A DNA stretch of 59,802 bases from contig JBBROD010000019.1 of the NCBI GenBank assembly GCA_038229715.1, positions 1 to 59,802 of the forward strand, in the 5' to 3' direction. A program made the translations under genes and the position numbers. This document shows, one piece after another, positions 39,998 to 49,205 of this stretch. The first letter of the stretch is position 1, and every line of letters begins with the position of its first letter. Under the pieces are notes generated by a model. The model saw nothing but the letters and a program-made list of their open reading frames with translations. It searched no databases and was not told the DNA's origin. The DNA comes from JANMES01 sp038229715. GTDB taxonomy: Bacteria > Planctomycetota > Phycisphaerae > Tepidisphaerales > Tepidisphaeraceae.

Positions 39998-40312
39998 ATG
40001 AAGCACCACGACGGAAACGTCACGCAGAAGGATTTTGAAAACCTTCGCGCCGAAGTCAGTCAAAACGGCTGGAGCCGAACCGCCTTGGCCATTCTGGCCA
40101 GCGAGCCGCTGCTGGCAACGCGGATTGCCAACGGCTGGGCCAAGATCGCCGAGATGCTCGAAGAACTCGGGCTCAATGCGGAGCAGCGAACGCGGGTTCT
40201 CGCGAAGATCGGTCGGCTGGTGATCGTATCGGTCGCGGTAACCCAGCGTTCGGGCCGACGGCTGTGGGACGATCTGCTGCCGTCGCAGGAAGGAGACAAA
40301 AGCCATGACTGA
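39998..40312 (+). CDS. Hypothetical protein of recombinase cassette
   Basis: A 104-aa, mainly helical protein (FENLRAEVSQNGWSRTALAILASEPLLATRIANGWAKIAEMLEELGLNAEQRTRVLAKIGRLVIVSVAVTQRSGRRLWDDLLP). No family recognised. It begins behind AAGGAGTCCCC, 33 bases after the RadA-like gene, and overlaps the next gene by eight bases, so it is clearly part of the operon. Confidence 0.72.
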   Translation: MKHHDGNVTQKDFENLRAEVSQNGWSRTALAILASEPLLATRIANGWAKIAEMLEELGLNAEQRTRVLAKIGRLVIVSVAVTQRSGRRLWDDLLPSQEGDKSHD

Positions 40313-40535
40313 TTCATCAGGTAAACCAATCGATCCGTTCAAAACCGCACGGCGGGTGCCGGCGGTGGTGGCGAGCTTGCGAGTGGCCGATGTGCAGGCG
40401 ATTCGGCCGGATTGGACCGTCGCCCAGGCCGAAGCGTTCCTTCTCAACTACGCGTCCGTCATCGGCGAAGTGATGTTGCGTGCCGGCACGGCAGTAATCG
40501 TCGAATTGATGGAGGGCCATGACTATGTCCAATGA
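40305..40535 (+). CDS. Small hypothetical protein of recombinase cassette
   Basis: A 76-aa protein: Pro-rich N-terminus, then RVADVQAIRPDWTVAQAEAFLLNYASVIGEVMLRAGTAVIVELM, with the RPDWTVAQAEAFL pattern suggesting a short helix-turn-helix-like or adaptor domain. No family is assigned. It is preceded by AGGAGACAAAAGCC inside the previous gene and overlaps the Gam-like gene by 17 bases. Confidence 0.68.
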   Translation: MTDSSGKPIDPFKTARRVPAVVASLRVADVQAIRPDWTVAQAEAFLLNYASVIGEVMLRAGTAVIVELMEGHDYVQ

Positions 40536-41064
40536 GCAAGTCGAAGGCGCACTCGCGGAAGTAACGGATCGGACGGCGAAATCGTTCCAAGTCCACGACG
40601 CCGCGACGGCGAACTGGGTCGTCCGCAAGATCATCGAGGCTCGGCAGTACGCGGCGCGGGTCAAGGCCTGGGCGGAACTGGAACTCCGTCGTGCTCAGCG
40701 CCAGGAACAGTTTTTTATGCTGCGGTACGAGCGGCAACTGCAGGACTGGGTGCGCCAGCAGATCGACACACAACACGACGGCCGCCGCAGCGTCAATCTG
40801 CCCTCTGGAACGATCGGCTTCCGCACCGAACCCAAAAAGCTGGCCGTTACCGACGAAAAGCAGCTTCTGGCATGGTGTCGCGGCCAACTTCCCTCCGCCA
40901 TCAAAGTGGTGGAATCCGTCCCCAAGACACCGCTGATGGATCATCTGAAAACCACAGGTGAATTGCCCCAAGGCGTTGAACTTCTGGGCGGAAACGAGCG
41001 ATTTTACGTTTCTGGAAAAATTCTGGATTTTGTTGAAGGAGAACAGGATGCCGCCGCGGAATAA
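40519..41064 (+). CDS. Gam-like host-nuclease inhibitor
   Basis: A 181-aa protein with the Mu Gam-type pattern: a long helix ANWVVRKIIEARQYAARVKAWAELELRRAQRQEQFFMLRYERQLQDWVRQQI, then the strand segment RRSVNLPSGTIGFRTEPKKLAVTDEKQLLAWCRGQLP. Gam proteins bind duplex DNA ends and shield them from exonucleases such as RecBCD. ATG at 40519 (or 40525, MSNEQ) overlaps the previous gene. It is placed with RadA-like and recombinase genes, so protection of element DNA during transfer or integration is the likely job. Confidence 0.78.
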   Translation: MTMSNEQVEGALAEVTDRTAKSFQVHDAATANWVVRKIIEARQYAARVKAWAELELRRAQRQEQFFMLRYERQLQDWVRQQIDTQHDGRRSVNLPSGTIGFRTEPKKLAVTDEKQLLAWCRGQLPSAIKVVESVPKTPLMDHLKTTGELPQGVELLGGNERFYVSGKILDFVEGEQDAAAE

Positions 41065-41230
41065 GAACAAAGAAGACGGCCAAACGAGGGGAAAGCCCCA
41101 AATGTCAGTCGTCGTCCATGCTCGTCCTATGGACCAGCAGCAAGAGCAGAGACTTTTGACGGCAGTCGATGCCCTCCTAACGGAATTAGTCCGAAAGGAG
41201 ATGAGCCGCTTCAAAAAACACCATGACTGA
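41048..41230 (+). CDS. Tiny basic protein before recombinase
   Basis: A 60-aa charged protein (MPPRNKNKEDGQTRGKPQ ... EQRLLTAVDALLTELVRKEMSRFKKHHD). The ATG at 41048 has GGAGAACAGG upstream. It overlaps the Gam-like gene by 17 bases and the recombinase gene by eight, so translation is probably coupled. Function unknown; it may be a recombinase accessory or directionality factor by position only. Confidence 0.6.
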   Translation: MPPRNKNKEDGQTRGKPQMSVVVHARPMDQQQEQRLLTAVDALLTELVRKEMSRFKKHHD

Positions 41231-43277
41231 AGGATACAACTATATAGGCAAAGGCTACATCAACCTCGTCCGCGCCAGCGACGCGACCGAAGGAACCACC
41301 TCGACCCAAGCTCAATTGGCGATGATGAATCAGCACTGCGAAGCGACGCAGATGCGGCATGTCGACGACGTCATTCTCGACGGCGTGACAGGGTCCATGC
41401 CAGGAAAACGCGAGGACATGGCCGATCTGATCAAACGGAAGAAGGAAAAGAACGATTTTGACGTCCTTGTCATTCAGCGGTTGGACCGACTGACGCGCGG
41501 CGGCTCCAACCACGGTCTTTGGTTCGAATACGAATGCGAGCGCGCCGGTATACAACTACTATGTATCGGCGACGATATCCCCACAGGGCAGTACGCGCCG
41601 ATGATCAAGGTACTCAAGTATCAGGCCGCTCAGGACCAGGCTTTTTCGATCAGCCAACGCAGTACCCAAGGGTATCAACTGGCGCTGGAGGAAGGCCGCG
41701 CTACTACGAGCAGCAAAACGCCTTACGCTTGCTGGCGGCTGTATCTGAGCGCCGACGACAAGCCGCTGCACATTATTCGCGACCTCGGCGACGGCCGTCA
41801 GCAGAAGCTTGATCCGACAACCCATGCTGTCATTGACACCTACGGTCAGATCGGCGGCGGAGCCAAAGGGCACTACGACAAGCAAAAGAGTGAAAAACCA
41901 CTCCTTGTTCCAGGGGATCCGAATGAGATCGCCGTCATCCGCAGTATTTTCGACCTCCACTTCCGCCAAGGTTGGGGCGGTAAGCGGATTGCGGATTACC
42001 TCAATCGCCAGGGGATTCCATCGCCTTGCGGCAAGCAATGGAGCCAACGGCAAGTCGATGTTTTAGCCAACAACGAGGTCTACACTGGCCGTAGCGTCGG
42101 CAATCGGACTTCGAACGGCATTTATCACCAGCGGAACCACGCCACCCCCAAGAAAACCAATGTCGATCCTTCGATCTTGGCCACGGCCAAGACCCTTCCG
42201 GTCAAACTCCGACCGATCGAGGAATGGTTCGTCGTCGATCAGCCGCTGCTAAAGGATTTGCTCGGCGATGAGCAACTTCGCGAATTGGCGATCGCAGGTC
42301 AGGATCGATATTGGCAGCACCTCGCTGATCCGAATCGGCCCAAAAAGAGCACGAGCAAGCATAAAACCAGCGACTATCTGCTGAGCGGATTGCTGAAGGC
42401 CAAACAAGACGGCGGCACGCTCGTCGGCGTCCTCTGCGGACGCGTCGGGCATAAGGTTCGTTATTACCGTCACCGTCGCGGCCGCACGGGCTACCTCAAG
42501 GGCAGCGTCTTCAACAAGACGATCCATGCCGAGACGGTCGAGAAGGCGGTCGTCGATGCGATTAAATCCACGTTGAAAGACGCCGAGAATCTACGGCCAA
42601 AACTGTTGGCGATAATCGAGGCCGAAGCCAAGCGGGATTCGACCGTCGATGTCGAGGACTTGAAACGACAGCGAGAGCGGTTGAAGCAGCGGACCAATCT
42701 CATTGTCGCGAATATCGACGAGGAATCCCTGGCTGACGCACAGGTCGAATTGGACAAGCTCAAGGCTCAACGGCGGTCCCTCGGCGAGCAGATTGCCGCA
42801 GCCCAATCGCAAGGCAAGTCGCCGAAGCTCGATACAAACGTCCATGTGGATCGGCTGATTGGAAAAATCGAAAATTTTTTGGGGGAGATGGGCTCGATGC
42901 CCAAGCATTTGCTTCGCGAATGGATCAGCGTCCTTGTCCCTTCGGTTCTTGTCGATATGGAAACCAAAGCGATTGAAATCCACGTCATTCTGCCCAAGGC
43001 GATGCTCGAAACGGCGTTTTGGACGAAAAAGCGATGCGTCTCGTATCCACTTTGGGGTCGCCAACTTCATACGAGACGCATCCGGCTCCATGGACTGCAA
43101 CCATTCTCGCCACAATTGACTGCCGGTTCCAAAAGGCGTCCAACCACATCTTCTATTTCTGTCGAACGCGGACAGCGGCATAGGCAGAGCTTGCAGGAGG
43201 AATTGTACAGGGTCAAATCACTAATCATCGGTCAGAAAGTCTCAGATTTCATTGTCGATCTGGGAAAGAGAAATTGA
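41223..43277 (+). CDS. Large serine recombinase, intact
   Basis: A 684-aa site-specific recombinase. The resolvase domain has the catalytic Ser in NLVRASDATEG (about Ser19), QLAMMNQHCEA, and the arginine motif VLVIQRLDRLTRGG. The recombinase domain reads NEIAVIRSIFDLHFRQGWGGKRIADYLNRQGIPSPCGKQWSQRQVDVLANNEVYTG. The zinc ribbon is degenerate (GVLCGRVGHKVRYYRHRR, only one Cys of the pairs). A coiled coil (EDLKRQRERLKQRTNL) and the final domain follow. It is very different from the recombinase at 35953. No Shine-Dalgarno of its own is clear; it is coupled to the upstream ORF. It is the last gene of the cassette; 150 bases later the glycan cluster begins. Confidence 0.9.
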   Translation: MTEGYNYIGKGYINLVRASDATEGTTSTQAQLAMMNQHCEATQMRHVDDVILDGVTGSMPGKREDMADLIKRKKEKNDFDVLVIQRLDRLTRGGSNHGLWFEYECERAGIQLLCIGDDIPTGQYAPMIKVLKYQAAQDQAFSISQRSTQGYQLALEEGRATTSSKTPYACWRLYLSADDKPLHIIRDLGDGRQQKLDPTTHAVIDTYGQIGGGAKGHYDKQKSEKPLLVPGDPNEIAVIRSIFDLHFRQGWGGKRIADYLNRQGIPSPCGKQWSQRQVDVLANNEVYTGRSVGNRTSNGIYHQRNHATPKKTNVDPSILATAKTLPVKLRPIEEWFVVDQPLLKDLLGDEQLRELAIAGQDRYWQHLADPNRPKKSTSKHKTSDYLLSGLLKAKQDGGTLVGVLCGRVGHKVRYYRHRRGRTGYLKGSVFNKTIHAETVEKAVVDAIKSTLKDAENLRPKLLAIIEAEAKRDSTVDVEDLKRQRERLKQRTNLIVANIDEESLADAQVELDKLKAQRRSLGEQIAAAQSQGKSPKLDTNVHVDRLIGKIENFLGEMGSMPKHLLREWISVLVPSVLVDMETKAIEIHVILPKAMLETAFWTKKRCVSYPLWGRQLHTRRIRLHGLQPFSPQLTAGSKRRPTTSSISVERGQRHRQSLQEELYRVKSLIIGQKVSDFIVDLGKRN

Positions 43278-43392
43278 CGATGTTGCATAAAGGCCGCGCT
43301 TGTCGAGTCCTTATTTTCGTTCATAAACTCCTTATTTTTAGCATGTTGCGCGCAACCCGTAAACTAAACACCTGTCAAGGTCGATAATTCTG

Positions 43393-43444
43393 TTGACTTT
43401 CGGAACGCTCCGAGTACGCTGTAGCACATGTCGGAACGCTCCGA
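43393..43444 (+). promoter_or_regulatory. Promoter and paired operators of LacI gene
   Basis: A TTGACT box (43393-43398) and TACGCT (43415-43420) are 16 bases apart. The 14-bp near-palindrome TCGGAACGCTCCGA fills the spacer at 43400-43413 and recurs identically at 43431-43444, just inside the coding start (ATG 43428). Centres are 31 bp apart, three helical turns. This is the layout expected for autorepression by a LacI-type dimer. If the promoter is right, the mRNA would start at or beside the ATG. Confidence 0.6.
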
Positions 43445-44510
43445 AAATGTCGCTAGTCCCCGCCCACGGGTTACTCTTGAGCAGGTCGCCTCTATGACCG
43501 GGCTTGGGCGGACCACCATTTCCGACATTCTCAATCGCAACGCTGGCGACAAGTACAGCGAGAAAACCCGCATGCGCGTTCACCGTGCGGTGAAAGAAGT
43601 GGGATATACTCCTGCCCGGGCTGCACAACAGCTTGCACGCGGCCGGTCTGGGCAGATCGGTCTGATGCTCACTCGCGATTTTGCAAATCCATATTTTGCG
43701 CGTATTGCCGATGCTGTCGAGCGCGAGCTGCGTCATCGCGGATATCGCCTTCAACTGGCACTGACCGATGGCAATGCCGAAACCGAACGTTCGCGAATCC
43801 TGCAAATGCAGAGCGATCGCATTGAAGGCCTGATCGTCGGACCGGTGTATGAATCGCTTGACCTCGAACAACATCATAGTTTGTGGCATGGGACGATCCC
43901 CATCGTCCTCTTCGGCGGGTTGGTCAAAACCGAATTCGACCAAGTCACACTCGACGCGATGGCCGGCGTGGAGCTCTCGTACAAGTATTTGATTTCACAA
44001 GGTCATCGCCGCATCGGTGCGTTGGCGATTCCACCGTCACGGCTCAATCCCGATCAGCCCAACCTGCGGAATGAATACGTCGTGGTGGCCAAGAAGCTCG
44101 GGGTTTATGACGCGCCATGGTTCGAGTGGCAGACCGATACTGGTCGGTTCGAGGATTTTAAGAATGCCGCTTTGCGATTCGCCCGTCGTTGGAAACAGGC
44201 CGAACCTGCGGGCCGTCCGACGGCCGTTGTCTGCCACAACGACCAGGTGGCAATGACGTTGTTATCTGCCTTCAGCGAAGAAGGTATTCGCTGTCCAGCA
44301 GACATCTCGATCATTGGCCATGACAACCTGCCCGAAGCGGGATATCTGGTGCCGGCGCTGACGTCGTCCGACAACCATGCCGAGCAGCAAATGCAGCAGA
44401 GTGTGGAGCTGCTTCTGGAGCGAATTAAAAATCCGGACGCACCCCCACGCGTGAAGACGATCTTGCCGTCCTTGGTAGTGCGAGCGACGGTCAGGATGCT
44501 GGAGCACTAA
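43428..44510 (+). CDS. LacI/GalR-family transcription regulator
   Basis: A 360-aa sugar-responsive repressor. The DNA-binding domain is at residues 14-60: VTLEQVASMTGLGRTTISDILNRNAGDKYSEKTRMRVHRAVKEVGYTPARAAQQLA (helix-turn-helix plus hinge helix). The periplasmic-binding-like effector domain follows (IGLMLTRDFANPYFARIADAVERELRHRGY ... AVVCHNDQVAMTLLSAFSEEGIRCPADISIIGHDNLPEAG). The start at 43428 lacks a Shine-Dalgarno and may be leaderless. It heads the plus-strand glycan-degradation cluster and probably controls it, as well as itself through the two operator copies around its start. Confidence 0.9.
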   Translation: MSERSENVASPRPRVTLEQVASMTGLGRTTISDILNRNAGDKYSEKTRMRVHRAVKEVGYTPARAAQQLARGRSGQIGLMLTRDFANPYFARIADAVERELRHRGYRLQLALTDGNAETERSRILQMQSDRIEGLIVGPVYESLDLEQHHSLWHGTIPIVLFGGLVKTEFDQVTLDAMAGVELSYKYLISQGHRRIGALAIPPSRLNPDQPNLRNEYVVVAKKLGVYDAPWFEWQTDTGRFEDFKNAALRFARRWKQAEPAGRPTAVVCHNDQVAMTLLSAFSEEGIRCPADISIIGHDNLPEAGYLVPALTSSDNHAEQQMQQSVELLLERIKNPDAPPRVKTILPSLVVRATVRMLEH

Positions 44511-44626
44511 GCCGGCAGTGGCGATTGAGACCAGTTCTAAAGTGCAATTGATATGGCGGACGGAGTAGTCAAGGGGTTAACAGGTCGAGTGTAGTTGATA
44601 CACATAGACCTAACGAGGAGAGAAAA

Positions 44627-47485
44627 ATGCGGAATTCACGGAATCGCGGCACACGTTTATTGATATTGGCGGCAGCAACCGCAGGCGTCGTCTCGGTTGG
44701 CGCATCGCACGCGGTTGCGGCCAGTGCGACTTGGACGGGATCAACCGACGGCACATGGGTGACCGGCGGTAACTGGACGCCCGCGGCCGCGCCTGGGTCG
44801 ACTGCGGTGCTCAACAGCGCCGACATCGCGACCTTTAACAACAACGTCAACACGACGATCACGATCGACCTCAACCGCAATATCCGATCGGTCAATTTCG
44901 ATACTGCGGCCGCCGCCTTCACCATTGGAAGCGCCGGGGTGAATGCTGGCAACTCGCTACTTCTGGCTTCGGCAGGGCAGATCAGCATCCTGAGCACCTT
45001 CGCCGGAACCAACACCACGGAAACCATCAATGCCCCGCTGGTTCTTGAACCGGCGACTTCCACTACCGCTGGGACTTACACTTTCAGGAACGACAGCGCG
45101 GTCACGAACGCGCTGAACATTGCCGGCAACATCAGCGCTGGCACCACTACAGGTGTCGGAGCGCTGGGCCGGGTGACCCTGAATTTAGGTGGAACCAACA
45201 CCAATGTGAACAACGTGGTCAGTGGAGTGATCAGCGATGGGGGTGCGGCGAGCGGATTGGTCATTAACAGAAACGGTAACACCGCCGGCAGTGTCTGGTC
45301 CATCACGGGCACGAACAATTCCTTCACCGGCGGCCTGACTCTTACTCAAGGTATCTTACGAGTGAGCACCATCAGCAACTCAGGCAGCAACAGCAGCATC
45401 GGCGCCGGGGGTGGAATCATCGTCAACACTACCTCAGGAGGAAATAATACCCTGGTGATTACCGGGGCAGGTGGCTCGACTGATCGCGCCATCACCATCA
45501 CCCGCAGCGGCGCCAGCAATAACGGTCTGGTCATTGATTCTTCAGGCAGCGGCGGAGTGACTTTCAGCGGGACCGTCACCTCTTCGTCGGGCGGGGCGGC
45601 CAGCACCACCACGCTCAATCTTCTCACCCTTCAGGGAAGCACCAACGGCAATACGATGTCTGGCATTATCTCCGATTTTGACGCCAATCACATTGTCGGG
45701 GTCACCAAGACCGGCGCTAACACGTGGGAACTCACCAACACGAACACCTACAGCGGCACCACGACGATCAGCGGGGGCACGCTGCAATCTGCGGTCGCTG
45801 TGCAAGGGTTCGGCACCAATGCGTCCATCGCCATCAACAATGGTGGAACATTGGCGCTACGCAGCAACACAAGCACTTCGTTCACGAACGGCAGCTCTGC
45901 TTACAACCTTACCTTGCCCTCTGGCAACACCTCGGAGACGATTGACGTCGGGCAGGTCTCTGGAAGCAATAGTGGCAGAACGATCACCCTTGGTAACGTG
46001 ACCTTGAACAGCGCCAATAACAACGTAACGACATTGAATGTGACCGACAGCGTTGGCAGTGGCGATACGCTGGCCCTGGGCGCAGTCACGACAGCACTTC
46101 AGTCTGCATTAACCCTGAACCCGACTACCGCCTCGCTCACGGTTGCTAGCTTCTCGAGAACTGGTGGCATTAACGGCAGTAGCCTTACCCTTGGAGGAAC
46201 CTCCACGGGCAACACGATTGGCGCTATCACTCAAACCACTGCCAACCCGGACAATGTTATTTTGGTGAAGTCGGGCGCAAGCACGTGGACGGTCTCGGGG
46301 GCGAGCAATTACCTCGGCTCAACCACCGTTTCAGGCGGCACACTTGCGGGTATCGGAACGAATGCGTTCGGCAGCACAAACGGCATCAATGTTGGCTCGG
46401 GAACTCTCAGCTTGCGCGGCGATTCGAATACCAACTTCGTGAAGGCAAGCGATAGCTCCCTCTACGCTGTGACCACTACGGTGGGGAGTGGAGCCTCCAC
46501 CATTGACGTGGATCAGGCCACCGTGACTGGAACCGCCGCGAAGACCATGACCATCGGCACGCTGACCTTGAATACTGCGATCACGAACGCAACGACCTTT
46601 ACCGGCGCGAACAACACCAGCCTCAGCATAGGTGCGGTGACGACTGGAAATTCCGCGAATGGAACGGAAACTCTCACCAACAACATCGGTGGCGGCGGGT
46701 CCCTCACGCTGGCCAGCATCTCCGTGCTGCGCACCGGAACAACACCGACGTTGGTCTTTAACGGCTCCGGCAACACGACTGTGACCGGTGCGATCACCCA
46801 AAGTGGGGCCACGGCGTTGACCTATTCCGGCGCAGGTACGTTAACTCTTAGCGGGAGCGACAATCATTCCGGCACCACGACAGTTAGTAGCGGCACACTT
46901 CTGAGAAACGGTGCACACACAGGTGCTGGTGCATACATCGTGGCTACCGGTGCGATCCTCGGCGGCAGTGGGTCCATCACGACTGCAGGCAACGCGGGCA
47001 TCGCAGGAAGTGTTGCTGCCACGACCGCGTGGAAATTGTCTCCGGGCGACGTCGGCGCAATTGGAACCCTCACGACAGATCTCGGTACGGGTCAGCTTGA
47101 CATTCGCGGTGCGGTCAACGCTTCCAATTCCCAATCGATGCTATTTGATATCGGTGCAACGGGAGACAAGGTCATCCTTTCTGGTACTACAGTGCTCAAC
47201 ATCGGGACTGGTACACTGGAGTTTAATGACTTTTTATTCACTGATAAGGGCAATATAGCGGTCGGAACTTACACGCTGTTCGATTCCAGCAGCGCGATAA
47301 CTGGGACACTTGGGGCCACACTCACCGGCTCATTTGGGGTCGGAAGCGTCATTACCGGAACGATTGCGTTCGCCAATAGTAGCCAAGACATCGTCCTAAA
47401 CGTTACGGCTGCCCCTGAACCGACTTCGCTCGGTTTGATCGGATTGGGTGGGATGGCGTTGCTCCGTCGGCGTCGTCGGGCCTAG
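44627..47485 (+). CDS. Autotransporter-type beta-strand repeat protein with PEP-CTERM
   Basis: A 952-aa exported, Thr/Ser/Gly/Asn-rich protein. The signal peptide ends near VGASHAVAAS. The body is a long beta-solenoid of autotransporter-associated (PATR) repeats, clearest as NTYSGTTTISGGTL, SNYLGSTTVSGGTL and DNHSGTTTVSSGTL. The C-terminus is a PEP-CTERM sorting signal: PEP motif (AAPEPTSLG), hydrophobic stretch LIGLGGMALL and RRRRRA, normally processed by an exosortase not present in this window. Shine-Dalgarno AACGAGGAGAGAAAA. It is placed between the LacI regulator and the prepilin-like genes; likely a surface or matrix protein, possibly binding the glycan. Confidence 0.9.
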   Translation: MRNSRNRGTRLLILAAATAGVVSVGASHAVAASATWTGSTDGTWVTGGNWTPAAAPGSTAVLNSADIATFNNNVNTTITIDLNRNIRSVNFDTAAAAFTIGSAGVNAGNSLLLASAGQISILSTFAGTNTTETINAPLVLEPATSTTAGTYTFRNDSAVTNALNIAGNISAGTTTGVGALGRVTLNLGGTNTNVNNVVSGVISDGGAASGLVINRNGNTAGSVWSITGTNNSFTGGLTLTQGILRVSTISNSGSNSSIGAGGGIIVNTTSGGNNTLVITGAGGSTDRAITITRSGASNNGLVIDSSGSGGVTFSGTVTSSSGGAASTTTLNLLTLQGSTNGNTMSGIISDFDANHIVGVTKTGANTWELTNTNTYSGTTTISGGTLQSAVAVQGFGTNASIAINNGGTLALRSNTSTSFTNGSSAYNLTLPSGNTSETIDVGQVSGSNSGRTITLGNVTLNSANNNVTTLNVTDSVGSGDTLALGAVTTALQSALTLNPTTASLTVASFSRTGGINGSSLTLGGTSTGNTIGAITQTTANPDNVILVKSGASTWTVSGASNYLGSTTVSGGTLAGIGTNAFGSTNGINVGSGTLSLRGDSNTNFVKASDSSLYAVTTTVGSGASTIDVDQATVTGTAAKTMTIGTLTLNTAITNATTFTGANNTSLSIGAVTTGNSANGTETLTNNIGGGGSLTLASISVLRTGTTPTLVFNGSGNTTVTGAITQSGATALTYSGAGTLTLSGSDNHSGTTTVSSGTLLRNGAHTGAGAYIVATGAILGGSGSITTAGNAGIAGSVAATTAWKLSPGDVGAIGTLTTDLGTGQLDIRGAVNASNSQSMLFDIGATGDKVILSGTTVLNIGTGTLEFNDFLFTDKGNIAVGTYTLFDSSSAITGTLGATLTGSFGVGSVITGTIAFANSSQDIVLNVTAAPEPTSLGLIGLGGMALLRRRRRA

Positions 47486-47512
47486 AATCGTTTTCGGTGC
47501 GAGGAACTGATC

Positions 47513-48370
47513 ATGCGGCGTCGAACTGCATTTACACTGGTGGAACTGCTAGTCGTTATTGGCATCATCGCGGTGCTCATATCCATCCTCCTGCCGGCAC
47601 TGAACAAAGCCCGTCAGGCGGCAGATGCCACCGCGTGTCTGTCGAACCAGCGGCAAATCGGATTGGCTGTCACGATGTACGGGAACCAATTCAAGGGCTA
47701 TGTTCCGATAGGAACGCAGACGTTCTTTGGCGGCGGCGGTTTCTGGTATCGCGGGCTGAACACTCGATTCTGGTACAATAGTGGTCAGTGCTCAGCCTTG
47801 GGTGCGTTGTACGACGCCAATACAGTCAATACGGCCGGCGGGCGGATGTTTTACTGCCCGTCCAATATCGATCCTGTCCAGGCGTACAACACGACCGCAA
47901 ACCCGTTCCCAAACCCGAATAACTTGAACGTCAGCACCGTTACGGGCTACCCGGTTCGGCCAGTGAATACGGTGTGGGAGTATGCCGGCGGCGGGAAAAG
48001 CAAGCTTCCATCCGCTGCAAATCCCGGCCCGCCAGGCAGCGTCAATTCGGGTGCTAAGACAATGGCCAAGCTCAGCAAGCTCAAGAATAAGGCCATTCTG
48101 GCTGATCCGGTCATACCGTATTTCATCAGTTGGACTCCCGGTGCCAAAGTTACGCTCAATCATCGGAACGGCGCGAACGTGCTGTATGCCGACGGGTCTG
48201 CTCACTTCGTCAGTGAGTCAGCGTTTAAGGCTAATCGAGATGCGTTCATCAATGCTGGCCAGAACTACAGCATCATTGAGGTAATTCAGGCGGGGGCGAG
48301 CGCGGGGTGCATTACTGATCTGAACTCACAACCCAACTACGGCGTATGGGGTGATTTGGACAGAAATTAG
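47513..48370 (+). CDS. Prepilin-like protein 1, H-x9-DG type
   Basis: A 285-aa pseudopilin. The N-terminal methylation motif RRRTAFTLVELLVVIGIIAVLISILLPALNKARQAA is a classical type II prepilin signal (cleavage before Phe, Glu at +5). The C-terminal motif LNHRNGANVLYADGSAHFV is the H-x9-DG signature of planctomycete proteins of this kind. Such proteins are very numerous in Planctomycetota; their assembly partners and function are not settled. It is followed after 21 bases by a second gene of the same type. Confidence 0.88.
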   Translation: MRRRTAFTLVELLVVIGIIAVLISILLPALNKARQAADATACLSNQRQIGLAVTMYGNQFKGYVPIGTQTFFGGGGFWYRGLNTRFWYNSGQCSALGALYDANTVNTAGGRMFYCPSNIDPVQAYNTTANPFPNPNNLNVSTVTGYPVRPVNTVWEYAGGGKSKLPSAANPGPPGSVNSGAKTMAKLSKLKNKAILADPVIPYFISWTPGAKVTLNHRNGANVLYADGSAHFVSESAFKANRDAFINAGQNYSIIEVIQAGASAGCITDLNSQPNYGVWGDLDRN

Positions 48371-48391
48371 ATGGGATTTGGACGGTGATCT

Positions 48392-49141
48392 ATGCGGAGC
48401 AAGCCAAACGCCTTCACGCTGGTCGAGTTGCTAGTTGTCGTTGCAATTATTGCGGTTCTCATTGCGATCCTTCTCCCAGCGCTTAATAAAGCAAGGCAGG
48501 CGGCAAATGCCATTTCCTGTGCGTCGAACTTGCGACAGCAGGGTATGGTCCTGGCGCTGTATTTCAATGAGCATTCCGGAATTATTCCGCATAGTTCGTT
48601 ATATCCCGTTCCAGGTGAGGGATGGTGGCCGGTACTTTCTCGGTATACCGGCAAATTGGATGTGAACAATAATGTCATTATCGGGACTGGCATTAATGAC
48701 GGAAAAGGGCGACCGTCTTCTGGCATCTGGATTTGTCCGAGTATTGGCCGGGATGTATCACCAGGTGCCCGCAATGCGCACTACGCCGTAAACGCGAATT
48801 TTTTCTTTGGTTTTTTATACGACCCGCTGGGTAACAAGTATGCGCCACCGCAAATGCGGATCACGCAGGTACGCAACACCGCAGAGAAGATCTCGATCAT
48901 CGAATACAACATGCAGAATCAGGATTCGCGTCGCGTAGGATACAACAATGCCGGAAATCCTACCGCACTGGTGCCTTGGACTGCTGCCGGCGATCAAGAC
49001 CTTTGGTTTAACGCGCCGTTTGCCGGACCGGAGATACGTTACCGGCACAATAAGCGAACCACGGCGCTCTATTTCGACGGACACGTCGATCAGCCCGCCC
49101 GGGGAACTGTGATTTACAAATCTTTCATGACGATCCGGTAA
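48392..49141 (+). CDS. Prepilin-like protein 2, H-x9-DG type
   Basis: A 249-aa paralogue of the preceding gene. The N-terminus is MRSKPNAFTLVELLVVVAIIAVLIAILLPALNKARQAAN, and the C-terminal motif YRHNKRTTALYFDGHVDQP is the H-x9-DG signature. The middle parts differ strongly between the two (this one GWWPVLSRYTGKL, GIWICPSIGRDV), so they are not a recent duplication. By position in the glycan cluster they may help present or export cluster proteins, which is inference. Confidence 0.88.
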   Translation: MRSKPNAFTLVELLVVVAIIAVLIAILLPALNKARQAANAISCASNLRQQGMVLALYFNEHSGIIPHSSLYPVPGEGWWPVLSRYTGKLDVNNNVIIGTGINDGKGRPSSGIWICPSIGRDVSPGARNAHYAVNANFFFGFLYDPLGNKYAPPQMRITQVRNTAEKISIIEYNMQNQDSRRVGYNNAGNPTALVPWTAAGDQDLWFNAPFAGPEIRYRHNKRTTALYFDGHVDQPARGTVIYKSFMTIR

Positions 49142-49205
49142 TGTTTTCGACTTCTCATGGCAGCTGCTAAAGCGTGCACCAATCCGCCGCAGGAAAGAAC
49201 ATCCG

